Positions 35,455 through 43,892 of a DNA stretch of 64,000 bases are shown piece after piece. Made by a program: the position numbers and the translations under genes. The notes beneath the pieces are model-generated. The model was not told where the DNA came from, did not search any database, and saw only the letters and a program-made list of their open reading frames with translations. Source of the stretch: Paraburkholderia fynbosensis (GTDB lineage: Bacteria; Pseudomonadota; Gammaproteobacteria; Burkholderiales; Burkholderiaceae); contig NZ_CADIKI010000006.1 in assembly GCF_902859935.1 (NCBI RefSeq), positions 1-64,000 on the forward strand. The letters run 5' to 3'. The first letter of the stretch is position 1. Each line of letters begins with the position of its first letter.

Positions 35455-35891
35455 TGCATTCTCGGCGGATCGCGGCAGGTAAAAATTGAAGCAGGCAACC
35501 TGGCGGGTGATGAAAACGAAGTTCGCCAGGATCATAGCGAAAGCTTGAGCACCCGAGGGTTTCCGTTGCTGATTCGCACAGTCCGATTTGCGCTGCAATC
35601 CTGCGCATTGTGCCTGAACCGCCATGCGATGCGGGGCATGCTCGCGCGCGGTGAACGCAAGCTTCAACTGAGCGTCATCGAGCCGCTCAATGTGTCTATG
35701 CGTGTTGGGTTGTGTGATGGACGGGAGCGCGGCGCGACCGGTTTGGAAAGGCTGCGGCTCGTGAGTCCGCGGGCAGGCACGCAGGGCGTGCTGCGACCGC
35801 CGGAGTCGGCGGTTCATGTGCGGCTTCAATGCTCAGGCTCTTGCCCGTTGCGTTCACGTTGGAGCGAACGGCGCGGTGTCGGGATTGACCC
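35455..35891. other. intergenic region between SsuA-like and PhcR-like genes
   Basis: 437 bp with no supported gene. It would hold the promoter of the PhcR-like gene, and transcription from the SsuA-like gene also enters it on the minus strand. No recognised box or terminator. Confidence 0.4.
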
Positions 35892-36944
35892 CTATCCACC
35901 CGGCGACGCGGATGCGGTAGTCGAAGCGCCCGCCGCTTCGGCCTGCTTCGTCGTGAAGTTCCAGCACAGTGCCGTGGCCGTATCGACCGGCGCAGGAAGA
36001 AGACCCGCGCGATAGAACGTGTCGGCGATCTTTTGCTGCTCGCCGAAATTTTGCCCGTCCACGGCGCGCACGGCGTAACTGCGCCGTCCGTTCGCACGTT
36101 CGATCGTGGCCGCGTCCAGCCCCCAGACCGGCGCGAGCAGCTTGGCGGCGGCATCGGGATGGGCGCGAACCCACACGCCCGCCGAGGTCAACTGCGCAAA
36201 AACTGTGCTGATCACATCCGGGTGCGCCGCGGCGAAACTGCTCGACGCGAGGTAGTACCGCTGATACGACGCGAGACCTTCGCCATTGGCGAGAATGCGC
36301 ACGTCGGGCGCCTTATCGACCGACGCGACGTATGGGTCCCACGTAATCCACGCGTCCACGCTGCCGCGTTCGAACGCGGCCCGTCCATCGGCGGGCGTCA
36401 GATAGCTGATGTGCACGTCGGCCGGCGTCAGGCCCGCTTTGGCGAGCGCGGCCAGCAGCAGATAATGGCTGCCCGCCGCCTTGGTCACCGCGATGCGCCG
36501 GTCCTTCAGATCGGCAAGCGTATGCAGCGGCCCGTCGCGCTTCACGATGATCGCCTGAGCGCCCGGCGACGGCGCTTCCTGCGCGACATACACGAACCGT
36601 GCATGCGCGGCCTGGGCGAACACCGGCACGGTATCGGCGACATCGGCACTGAAGTCGACCGCGTCCGCATTGAGCGCCTCGGTGAGCGGCAAGCCGCTCG
36701 CGAACTCGTTCCAGCTGATGGTCACGCCGAGCGGCGCCAGCGCCTGCTCGAGCGAGCCGCGCGCTTTCAGGATCGTGATGAGCGTCGACGACTTCTGATA
36801 GCCGATCCGCAGTTTCACCGGCGCGGGTAGATGAGCGGCGGTTTGTGCGTGGGCGGCGCTCATGACGAGCGCCGAAGTCAACGCCGCGCGGGCGAGCAAA
36901 CGAAAGAGTGAAAATGTCACGGCTCGAAATTCCGGTGTGGTCAA
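35892..36944 (-). CDS. aliphatic sulfonate-type ABC transporter binding protein (SsuA-like)
   Basis: 350 residues. A signal peptide (FRLLARAALTSALVMSAAHA, cleavage near residue 33) precedes an SsuA/TauA-type binding domain: KLRIGYQKSSTLITILKARG, then VTISWNEFASGLPLTEALN and WITWDPYVASV. Such proteins deliver aliphatic sulfonates or related compounds to an SsuBC importer. No permease or ATPase gene lies nearby, so it is an orphan binding protein that would have to borrow a transporter encoded elsewhere. Confidence 0.8.
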   Translation of the reverse strand: MTTPEFRAVTFSLFRLLARAALTSALVMSAAHAQTAAHLPAPVKLRIGYQKSSTLITILKARGSLEQALAPLGVTISWNEFASGLPLTEALNADAVDFSADVADTVPVFAQAAHARFVYVAQEAPSPGAQAIIVKRDGPLHTLADLKDRRIAVTKAAGSHYLLLAALAKAGLTPADVHISYLTPADGRAAFERGSVDAWITWDPYVASVDKAPDVRILANGEGLASYQRYYLASSSFAAAHPDVISTVFAQLTSAGVWVRAHPDAAAKLLAPVWGLDAATIERANGRRSYAVRAVDGQNFGEQQKIADTFYRAGLLPAPVDTATALCWNFTTKQAEAAGASTTASASPGG

Positions 36945-37055
36945 TTCGACAAGACCTCGATCGTAGCAATGCCGGATCGCACGGATAAGCGAGCGTTTTT
37001 TCTATGCTTAGCAGGCAACGGCATAACGACGCCGGCCTGCTTTGCACTCAGGAAC

Positions 37056-37409
37056 TCAGAAGAACAGCAGTGAGCGCAATTCGATGCTGCGGCGCGGCGG
37101 CGCATCCGCAGCGGACGTCGGATCGTCGAATGCCGAATGCGCGCTGAGCCGCGCAAGCGAATCGCCCGCGCAATCGTAGATTTTCAGCAGCAGGAATTCG
37201 TCGGGCGTCATGTGCGGCAAGTAATAGCAGCGGTGCCGCGGATTGAACACCAGCGCATAGGTCTCGCCGACCTTGTCCGGATAGACGAGGTCCGACGCGA
37301 CCAGTTCGTTCAGCGCGATGCTGCGCGAGTCGCACAACGCTTTCCCCGCGACCGACAGTACGACCTTGGTCCCACGCACCGCGGGCAGTTCGCCGAGACC
37401 GTCGCTCAT
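37056..37409 (-). pseudogene. C-terminal remnant of a CmcJ/NvfI-family hydroxylase
   Basis: 117 codons corresponding only to the C-terminal part of the CmcJ/NvfI dioxygenase-like family (about 280 residues intact). Recognisable pieces are ALCDSRSIALNELVASDLVY, then YALVFNPRHRCYYLPHM, DEFLLLKIYDC and HSAFDDPTSAADAPPRRSIE. The N-terminal two thirds with the expected metal ligands is absent. The frame overlaps the end of the neighbouring gene by 4 bp, so it could still be translated, but activity is unlikely. Confidence 0.6.
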
Positions 37410-37804
37410 TGCCTGAGGATCTTCCAGGGTCCGTTGCCCTGTTTGCAGACGGTCGGCGTCCAGCTTTGGGTCTGGCCTTTGGCCATCGCGACGAGCGTTG
37501 CAGTGCGGCAGGTTTTATCGCCCTCCTTCGTCGTGCCGTGCGGCGTAATCGTGCCGGTGATCGAAACGGAGTTACCGGTGCCGGCATTGCTCCACGCCAA
37601 CGATTCGTCATCCTTCTTTGTTTCGAGCGCAATTTGCGCCGCATCGTTAAGCGCCTTGCGGTCGGCGTCCCTCATATAGCTAATGGGCGTGTTCTTCAAA
37701 AAGTTCAGGTTCGCGGCATGGCTGAAGCTCGCGCCGGCCAGCAGCGCGGCACCCGCGATCCACTGCGGCAACCGGCGTACGGCCATACGAAATCGGGCTG
37801 GCAT
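37406..37804 (-). CDS. exported protein, RT0821/Lpp0805 surface-protein-like
   Basis: 132 residues. Signal peptide PQWIAGAALLAGASFSHAAN. The mature part reads MRDADRKALNDAAQIALETK and SWSNAGTGNSVSITGT-like strands ending CRTATLVAMAKGQTQSW and VCKQGNGPWKIL, a pattern seen in the C-terminal domain of rickettsial-type 17-kDa surface antigens and RT0821/Lpp0805 proteins. Two cysteines probably form a disulphide. Function unknown; periplasmic or surface location inferred. Confidence 0.6.
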   Translation of the reverse strand: MPARFRMAVRRLPQWIAGAALLAGASFSHAANLNFLKNTPISYMRDADRKALNDAAQIALETKKDDESLAWSNAGTGNSVSITGTITPHGTTKEGDKTCRTATLVAMAKGQTQSWTPTVCKQGNGPWKILRQ

Positions 37805-37839
37805 AGGTCATCTCCGTTAATAGCTGCTGCGGCCGCACG

Positions 37840-39621
37840 CTACGTCGTAGCCGTGGGTGCCGCATCGGGATCATCGGCAACGTTCCGGTTCGCCTCGAAC
37901 TCGTCGACGAGGTCCGCCACCGAACTGCGTCGGCCGATATGGCCAAAGCGCTCTTCGAGCCCTTCGGCGCGCAGGATGTCGCGCACCTCCGCGTGGGCGG
38001 CCACCACTTTCATGACCCTGCCGGACGCCTGGAGCGCGTCGTGTAACGCCTTGAGCATCCGCGCCCCCGCGAGGTCGACAACCGGCGACGCGGACAGGTC
38101 GCAGATCACCAGCCGGACCGGCTCGGGCGCCGCGCGAATCAGCCGCCAGACCGTCTCGCGCACGTGCTCGACATTGAAGTAAAGCAGCGACGCCTCGACG
38201 CGCACCGTCAGCACATGCGCAATCGCCTCGTTCTCGGCGTGCCGCTGAAGGTCCGAGAAAACGCGCGTGCCGGGAATGCGCCCGAGCACCGCCACATGCG
38301 GGTGCGCGGCGCGCCGGATGATCAGCAGCATCGACACCAGCACAGCGACGATCACGCCGTTCAGGATTCCCAACATGAGCACCGCCGCAAACGCGACCAT
38401 GGAGATCGCGAACTCGAAGCGGTTGACATGCCAGACATGGCGCAATTCACCGGTATCGACGAGCCCCTTCACGGCCACCAGCACGATGGCGGCCAGCACG
38501 ACGTTGGGCAGATTGGCCAGCAGCCCGGTCAGGAACATCAGACAGAATGCGATGGCAATCGACGCGAATACGAGAGCAAGCGGGGTCTTCGCCCCGGCCT
38601 TGTCGTTCACCGACGATTGCGAAAGTCCGCCTGCGACCGGGTAGGCCTGGAACAGTCCTGCGGCCAGATTCGCCGCGCCCAGACCGAGCAGTTCCTGGCG
38701 GGCGTCGATCTCGTAGCCGTTTTGCTGCGCGAGCGCGCGCGCTGCCGAGACGCTCTCGACATACGCCAGCAGCAGACACGCAAAGGCGAGCGGGATGACG
38801 CCATCGACATCGCGCAACCGCACCCCCGGCAGGCGGAACTCGGGCAAGCCTTGCGGCAGCGCGCCCACGACCTTGAATCCAGCGCCCGCGAGCGGCGTGA
38901 TGGACAACACGACGATCGAAGCGGCGACGACGACCAGCGCAACCGGGCGCCCCGGCAGGAATTTCTCGCCGAGCACCAGCAGCGCCACGCACACGAGCCC
39001 AAAGGCGAGCACGGCCAGGTTGGTCTGCGAAAGCTGGCCGCCCAGCACGGCAAGCCGCTCGAAGAACGACTCGCCGCCGCCCTTCACGCCGAACAGTTTG
39101 GGCAATTGCGTCATTGCGATGGTGAGCGCCGCCCCCGCCTTGAAGCCGAGCAGGATCGTCTCGCTAATGAAATTCACCAGCGAACTGAGGCGCAGCAGCC
39201 AGGCCACCAGACACATGCCGGCGATCAGCACGGCCGTGAGCGCCGCGATCGAAGCCCAGCGCGCCGGATCGCCGCCGGCCATCCCCGCGACCGTCACGCC
39301 GACCAGCATCGAGATCGCCGAAGTCGGGCCGATCGCCAGCTGGCGCGACGAGCCGAACAGCGCGTAGAAGAGTCCACCCACCAGATATCCGTAGATGCCG
39401 TATTGCGGCGGCAAGCCGGCCAGCGACGCGTAGGCGAGCGAAACCGGAATGCCATAGGCGGCGAGCGTCACGCCGGCTATCGCGTCGTGCGCGAGCCATC
39501 GGGGCTGGTAGCTCCGCAGCCACTGCGCAGGAGAATACGCATGGCGCCACCCGCGTGCGGGCGGATCGGCCGCCACCGGATCGGTGACGCTGGATTCCCT
39601 GGTCAACGTAGCGCCTCGCAT
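37840..39621 (-). CDS. SulP-family anion transporter with STAS domain
   Basis: 593 residues. About twelve transmembrane helices carry SulP signatures (AYGIPVSLAYASLAGLPPQY; YALFGSSRQLAIGPTSAISM; ESVSAARALAQQNGYEID). A cytoplasmic STAS domain occupies roughly residues 460-575 (LVICDLSASPVVDLAGARML). Members move sulfate, bicarbonate or dicarboxylates; the substrate here is unknown. The start at 39621 places it 80-90 bp downstream of a GGACCTTGGTCC box and a TACGCT hexamer, so it appears to belong to the regulon described in the findings. Confidence 0.88.
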   Translation of the reverse strand: MRGATLTRESSVTDPVAADPPARGWRHAYSPAQWLRSYQPRWLAHDAIAGVTLAAYGIPVSLAYASLAGLPPQYGIYGYLVGGLFYALFGSSRQLAIGPTSAISMLVGVTVAGMAGGDPARWASIAALTAVLIAGMCLVAWLLRLSSLVNFISETILLGFKAGAALTIAMTQLPKLFGVKGGGESFFERLAVLGGQLSQTNLAVLAFGLVCVALLVLGEKFLPGRPVALVVVAASIVVLSITPLAGAGFKVVGALPQGLPEFRLPGVRLRDVDGVIPLAFACLLLAYVESVSAARALAQQNGYEIDARQELLGLGAANLAAGLFQAYPVAGGLSQSSVNDKAGAKTPLALVFASIAIAFCLMFLTGLLANLPNVVLAAIVLVAVKGLVDTGELRHVWHVNRFEFAISMVAFAAVLMLGILNGVIVAVLVSMLLIIRRAAHPHVAVLGRIPGTRVFSDLQRHAENEAIAHVLTVRVEASLLYFNVEHVRETVWRLIRAAPEPVRLVICDLSASPVVDLAGARMLKALHDALQASGRVMKVVAAHAEVRDILRAEGLEERFGHIGRRSSVADLVDEFEANRNVADDPDAAPTATT

Positions 39622-39709
39622 GCAGAAGCCGACTCGATGGAAAGACGGGCGTACTTTCGACGTGTGATCGAGGGCATGACAATGCCCCGGGCCGCCGTTC
39701 GGTTTCTCA

Positions 39710-39752
39710 AGCGTAGCCGGTGGGCGGCGCAAGCCACATCGGACCTTGGTCC
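39710..39752 (-). promoter_or_regulatory. GGACCTTGGTCC box and candidate -10 for sulP
   Basis: The inverted repeat GGACC-TT-GGTCC (39741-39752) lies upstream of the SulP gene. On the minus strand TACGCT (39710-39715) lies 34 bp away, centre to centre. The same box and spacing recur at 57.09 and 62.41 kb. Confidence 0.6.
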
Positions 39753-39863
39753 TAGGTGCTTTCGTGCATGCATGCGCGCGCAGCCGCGGTGTCCGCTTCA
39801 ACGCGCTCTCAACGCAGATTCATGGCGCGTGCGAAGCGCATCCGCCGCGCATACCTGGCCGGC

Positions 39864-40823
39864 TCAGAATGGGTCCTTGACGCGCTGCCACGTCTCGTCC
39901 GGGTCGAACACCGTGACAGGCGCCGCATGCTCGCCGCGATTCTTCTGGTAGATCACGCCGTTGTTGTTGACCACGAAAGTCATCACACCGCTCGTGCCAT
40001 ACCGGGCCGGGTACGCAACCATCGCGAAGCCGGCGATCATGTGCCCGTTGATGACATAGCTAAAGGCCCCGCCCGGGGCGCTCTTGCCTTGCCTCGTGAG
40101 GATGCGGAAGTGATAGCCGCGATAAGCGTCGCCTGCCTTGTGCGCTTTCAGATACGCCGAACTGGCCGCGATCAGCGGTCCGAATGGACTGGCCTCTTCG
40201 TCGCTGCCCTCATCCGTGCGCCAGTAGAGGCCATCCTGCTTGCCGGGCGTACTGGCCAGCTTCTGCGCGTATTCGAGCAGTCCATCGTTGTTTCGATCAC
40301 GCGATGCGTATTCGCGCTGCGCGTCGAGATAGGCGCGCAGCACTACGATCGCTTCGCGCTCGTTCGCACCGATACGGCGGTTCGTGATTTCTTCTTCGCC
40401 CTGTTCGGTGGCGAAACGCCAGTCGCCGTTCTCCTTCACGACGGGAATCGGCATCGGCCAGGCTTCGTCGCCGACCAGCAGAATCCGGCGGTTCGGTCCG
40501 GCGTCCTGCAGCACGTGAAAGGCGTCGAGCTCCGCGCTCGCCTCGGCCCAGTTCGCGGCATTCTCCGCCTGATCCGGCGACACGACGAGGTCCTTGTGCG
40601 CCTCCCCGAAAATCGCGACCAGCGTCGCCTCATCGCGAGCCTTTAGCGCTGCGGACAGCGCCTCCACCGCCGCCTCCGGTGTGGCAAAAGTTCGTTGCGC
40701 CGCCGCGAGCGCGCCCAGCGGAATCGACAGCGCGACGATCACGGCGCACAACCCGCAGCGCGCGGCGAGGCGGCGCCGCCAGTCGGCGCGTGGGGTCTTG
40801 CCAGTCATGCTACGGGCAGTCAT
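39864..40823 (-). CDS. DUF2950 family exported protein
   Basis: 319 residues. Signal peptide CGLCAVIVALSIPLGALAAA, then a DUF2950 domain (TFATPEAAVEALSAALKARD; LEYAQKLASTPGKQDGLYW; GYHFRILTRQGKSAPGGAFS). Start chosen at 40823, because AGGGGG lies 6 bp before it; ATG 40829 sits directly on the G run. It follows the DUF3300 gene by 10 bp on the same strand. This gene pair recurs in proteobacteria and is thought to be envelope-associated; function unknown. Confidence 0.85.
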   Translation of the reverse strand: MTARSMTGKTPRADWRRRLAARCGLCAVIVALSIPLGALAAAQRTFATPEAAVEALSAALKARDEATLVAIFGEAHKDLVVSPDQAENAANWAEASAELDAFHVLQDAGPNRRILLVGDEAWPMPIPVVKENGDWRFATEQGEEEITNRRIGANEREAIVVLRAYLDAQREYASRDRNNDGLLEYAQKLASTPGKQDGLYWRTDEGSDEEASPFGPLIAASSAYLKAHKAGDAYRGYHFRILTRQGKSAPGGAFSYVINGHMIAGFAMVAYPARYGTSGVMTFVVNNNGVIYQKNRGEHAAPVTVFDPDETWQRVKDPF

Positions 40824-40833
40824 GGTCATCCCC

Positions 40834-42219
40834 CTAGCGCCGTCCACCACCGCGACCGCCACCACCACGGCCTGAAAATCCGCCACCGCCGCCGCCACCG
40901 CCGCCGCGACCGCCACCGCCCGAAAATCCGCCGCCGGAATGCGCCGCAGCGGGGGCGGTTCGTGCGGGCGATTGGGAGATCGACTGACGGCTCGCCGCGC
41001 CTCTCGAACTATTCGCCTGGGCGTCACGCGCCGAACCGTAGCCGCTGAACGCGTCGCCGCCCCGGGGCGTTTGCGAGGCCCGCGCGCCCGAGTCCCGCGC
41101 ACCGGCTTCGCGTGTGGCCGACTCCCGCGCGCCCGCTTCCCGTGTCGCTGGCGTGGCGGGGCGCCGAGCGGCCTGGTTTCGCCCGCCGGCCGCCGCATTG
41201 CCGCCGCCCGCGCTGCCGCGGGCCGGGGGGTCGCCCACTCGCGGCGTGCTGGTGGCGCGGCCTGTCGTGCCGCTCACCTGGCCGGGCTTCTTGTCGGGTC
41301 GCCATGCGGACGTTTGCCCGGTCCCGGATCGCGAGCGGTTGACGTCGCCCGTATTGATGTTGCCTCGTTCGACATTCCGTTCCCGGTTGACGTTGATGTT
41401 GTTATTGCCGCCGCCTCCGTAATGCGTTGCATAGTGTCCGCCGTGCCAGACTGCGGCCATCGCTGCGCCCCAGACCAGCCCCGTCGCGAGCGCCGCCCCC
41501 GGCGGGTACGGATAGTAGTAGACCGGATAGGGAGCGGGCAGGTATCCATAGGACGGTGGTGCGCCGCTGACCACGACGGTCGTTGGGTTGTATTGCGGCA
41601 CGTAGATCACCTGCGGATCGGCCGGGACGATCTTGATTATCTCTTTTTCGACCACCACGACCTGCTTGTCGTCGGACTTGAGCTGACCCGCCGACTGCGT
41701 TTGACGCCGGAAACGCTGAACCGCCTCGAGCACCGCGCCCTGATCGGCGACGACGGCTTCGCCGAGACCGATCGTCCAGTCGAGATCGGCGCTCATTTTC
41801 TTGACGACTTCGGGGTAATTCAGCAGCGCCTTGACCGGGTCGTGCCAGCTTTCGTTGACCGTGAGCGCCTTGTCGCTCTTCCGCTGCTCGAGGAAGCGAT
41901 CCGCCTGCACGATCTCCACCGGGTAAGTCGCCGCGGGGAGCATGATGGCGATGAGGTCGTCCGGATACAACGCAATGGGGCCCACAAGTTTGTCGAGGGT
42001 CGCGGCGGGAATGGCCGCGGGTGCGCCGCCGCTCGCGGCCGGCGCTTGCGCCTGCGAGGATGTCGCGCCAAACGTGGCGCAAACCGCCAGCATCGCGGCA
42101 ATCAGCGCATGGTTCGCTACCGGGGCGCGCGTCGAAACGTGAAGCATCGCCGCGCGCCAGCGGCCAGCCGCCCTCGCAAACGGGATGATCCGTTCAAAAG
42201 CACGCGTAATGCGGTCCAT
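40834..42219 (-). CDS. DUF3300 family exported protein with Gly-rich tail
   Basis: 461 residues. A signal-type helix near residue 40 (ALIAAMLAVCATFGATSSQA) precedes a DUF3300 domain (LVGPIALYPDDLIAIMLPAA; ESWHDPVKALLNYPEVVKKM). A Pro/Tyr-rich stretch, an Asn/Arg-rich stretch and a long Gly/Arg/Ser tail ending in GGFSGRGGGGRGGG follow. The tail is low complexity and likely extends from the envelope. It is the first gene of the DUF3300-DUF2950 pair, about 140 bp downstream of a GACCTTGGTCC box. Function unknown. Confidence 0.85.
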   Translation of the reverse strand: MDRITRAFERIIPFARAAGRWRAAMLHVSTRAPVANHALIAAMLAVCATFGATSSQAQAPAASGGAPAAIPAATLDKLVGPIALYPDDLIAIMLPAATYPVEIVQADRFLEQRKSDKALTVNESWHDPVKALLNYPEVVKKMSADLDWTIGLGEAVVADQGAVLEAVQRFRRQTQSAGQLKSDDKQVVVVEKEIIKIVPADPQVIYVPQYNPTTVVVSGAPPSYGYLPAPYPVYYYPYPPGAALATGLVWGAAMAAVWHGGHYATHYGGGGNNNINVNRERNVERGNINTGDVNRSRSGTGQTSAWRPDKKPGQVSGTTGRATSTPRVGDPPARGSAGGGNAAAGGRNQAARRPATPATREAGARESATREAGARDSGARASQTPRGGDAFSGYGSARDAQANSSRGAASRQSISQSPARTAPAAAHSGGGFSGGGGRGGGGGGGGGFSGRGGGGRGGGRR

Positions 42220-42357
42220 TGATGCTTCCCCTCACGCTTCGCCATTCGACCCGGACAGCAATCTTCAAAAGACAGTTATCCGAAACAATGGAAACGGAAC
42301 GCACACCTGGTAGTGCACCCCTACAGTCTGGACCGCGCACGTGCCACATTGCAAATA

Positions 42358-42401
42358 CGACCTTGGTCCGATTGCGCGCCGCACGCCTGCGACGCAATCA
42401 T
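42358..42401 (+). promoter_or_regulatory. GACCTTGGTCC box between divergent DUF3300 and glycine-zipper genes
   Basis: CGACCTTGGTCC (42358-42369) matches 11 of 12 positions of the regional box. On the plus strand AATCAT (42396-42401; 4 of 6 to TATAAT) lies 35 bp away, pointing to the glycine-zipper gene. Because the box is an inverted repeat, it could also serve DUF3300, but no good -10 was seen at the same distance on the minus strand. Confidence 0.5.
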
Positions 42402-42559
42402 GAGAGCGAACCTGCCATTGCTGCAGGCACACCGCCTCGCGCCCGGCTCTGACAGGACCGCAATGATCGGCGCCGGTTAGTACGTCACGTTTGCGTTCAT
42501 GTTCGCGCGAACCGGCAACCGGCGATCTGCATTCGCGTGAGCTCACGCAAGGAGTCACC

Positions 42560-43033
42560 GTGACTACATTGACAAAGTACTGCCTGATCGCCGCTCTAGC
42601 AGGGTCGATGACGCTCGACGGCATGGCGCAGGGCAAACCCATTGCGTACCCCGCCAAGGGGCAAAGCCCGCAAAAGCAGCAGCAGGATGACGGCGCATGT
42701 TATTCGTGGGCAAAAAGCAATACCGGCGTGGACCCGGCCGCGATGGCCAATGCCCCGCCCCCGCCTTCCGGACCCGCCGTGGGCGGTGGTGAGCGCGTTC
42801 AGGGCGCCGCGCGTGGCGCCGCGGGAGGCGCCGTGATCGGCGCGATCGCGGGCGACGCGGGCAAGGGCGCGGCGATCGGCGCGGCGACCGGAACGATGGT
42901 CGGCGGATCGCGGGCGCGCCAGAACCGGCGCGCGGCTGCGGCATCGTCGCAGTCCCAGACACAGGGTGCCATGGACACCTTCAATCGCGCCTATGCCGCG
43001 TGTATGGAAGGCCGTGGCTACACGATCAAATGA
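42560..43033 (+). CDS. exported glycine-zipper protein (YMGG-type)
   Basis: 157 residues starting at GTG 42560 with AAGGAG 5 bp upstream. Signal peptide YCLIAALAGSMTLDGMAQ. The central region has glycine-zipper repeats (GAARGAAGGAVIGAIAGDAG, GKGAAIGAATGTMVGG) typical of membrane-inserting outer-membrane lipoprotein relatives. The C-terminus has a conserved-looking AYAACMEGRGYTI. Probably envelope-associated; followed 59 bp later by another exported protein gene. Confidence 0.75.
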   Translation: MTTLTKYCLIAALAGSMTLDGMAQGKPIAYPAKGQSPQKQQQDDGACYSWAKSNTGVDPAAMANAPPPPSGPAVGGGERVQGAARGAAGGAVIGAIAGDAGKGAAIGAATGTMVGGSRARQNRRAAAASSQSQTQGAMDTFNRAYAACMEGRGYTIK

Positions 43034-43092
43034 AGCACAGCGGCCAGCCTCGCCGCGAGACAACGCGCACACAGGCGTTCAGGGAGAACAGC

Positions 43093-43677
43093 ATGAGAAG
43101 CAGCAAATTGATCGTCGCGGCGGCGCTCGTGTCTTTCGCGACTGCCGGTTTCGCGCAGACGGAGCCGAAAGTGGGCGTCAAGAGCGCGCCGGGTCAGGTC
43201 ACCGTGACAGGCACGGTGAAGACGACGTCGACCGTGGTGGGTATCGAGCCGGCCACGCGAACCGTGTGGCTGAAGAACGCCCACGGGAAAGTCGTCGAGG
43301 TCGTGGTCGGTGAGGAAGCCCGCAACTTCGGCCAGTTGAAGGTCGGCGACGTCGTCAACGCGGAGTATTCGGAGGCTATGACCATCACGCTCAAGAAGGG
43401 CGGCGCGCCTTTGGGCGCAAGTGAAACTCAGAGCATGGAGCGCACGCCGATAGGCGCCAAACCGGGCGGCACGGCCGGCCGGGAAGTCACGATTCTGGCC
43501 AATGTCACCGCCGTCAATCACCAGAGCGGCGTCGTCACGTTGAAGGGTCCGCAAGGCAATTCGGTCGACATGGTCGTGCAGGACCCCGCCCAGCTCAAGT
43601 TGATCAAGAAAGGCGATCAGATGGAGGTGCTCTACACCGAGGCCGTGGCCATTTCCGTCGAACCTCAGGCCAAATAG
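43093..43677 (+). CDS. exported protein with repeated OB-like/DUF5666-type strands
   Basis: 194 residues with a signal peptide (LIVAAALVSFATAGFAQ). Two similar beta-rich halves follow. The first is VTVTGTVKTTSTVVGIEPAT with VWLKNAHGKVVEVVVGEEAR and LKVGDVVNAEYSEAM. The second is VTILANVTAVNHQSGVVTLK with GNSVDMVVQDPAQLKLIKKG and LYTEAVAISV. The internal repeat suggests two related small barrels. Function unknown; periplasmic location inferred. It is in tandem with the glycine-zipper gene. Confidence 0.65.
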   Translation: MRSSKLIVAAALVSFATAGFAQTEPKVGVKSAPGQVTVTGTVKTTSTVVGIEPATRTVWLKNAHGKVVEVVVGEEARNFGQLKVGDVVNAEYSEAMTITLKKGGAPLGASETQSMERTPIGAKPGGTAGREVTILANVTAVNHQSGVVTLKGPQGNSVDMVVQDPAQLKLIKKGDQMEVLYTEAVAISVEPQAK

Positions 43678-43892
43678 CCGCGCAAGCGGCGCAGGGAGAA
43701 GGCCGGCCCATCATCGTCCTCGCCGCAACGTGTGTCGCTCGCGTGGCGATCGGGTGCCGCTTGCCCGGCTTGCCGTCGGCGGTCGCGCTCGATCGTGCCA
43801 TGCCGCACACACGGCGAGCGCCCGGCCCGGCCGTTTCTGCGAGGCGCGTGCACATGAGTTCCTTGCGCCGTTGCTCTGGATCCGCACAGACG

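Noticed and set aside
34810-36015. 401-codon plus-strand frame
   Set aside because: It spans two minus-strand genes and the gap between them. Only shadow composition is visible.
37361-37372. CGACCTTGGTCC, an 11/12 match to the regional box
   Set aside because: It lies inside the CmcJ-remnant frame with no TAnnnT hexamer at 34 bp and no gene start in either direction, so it is treated as a chance match.
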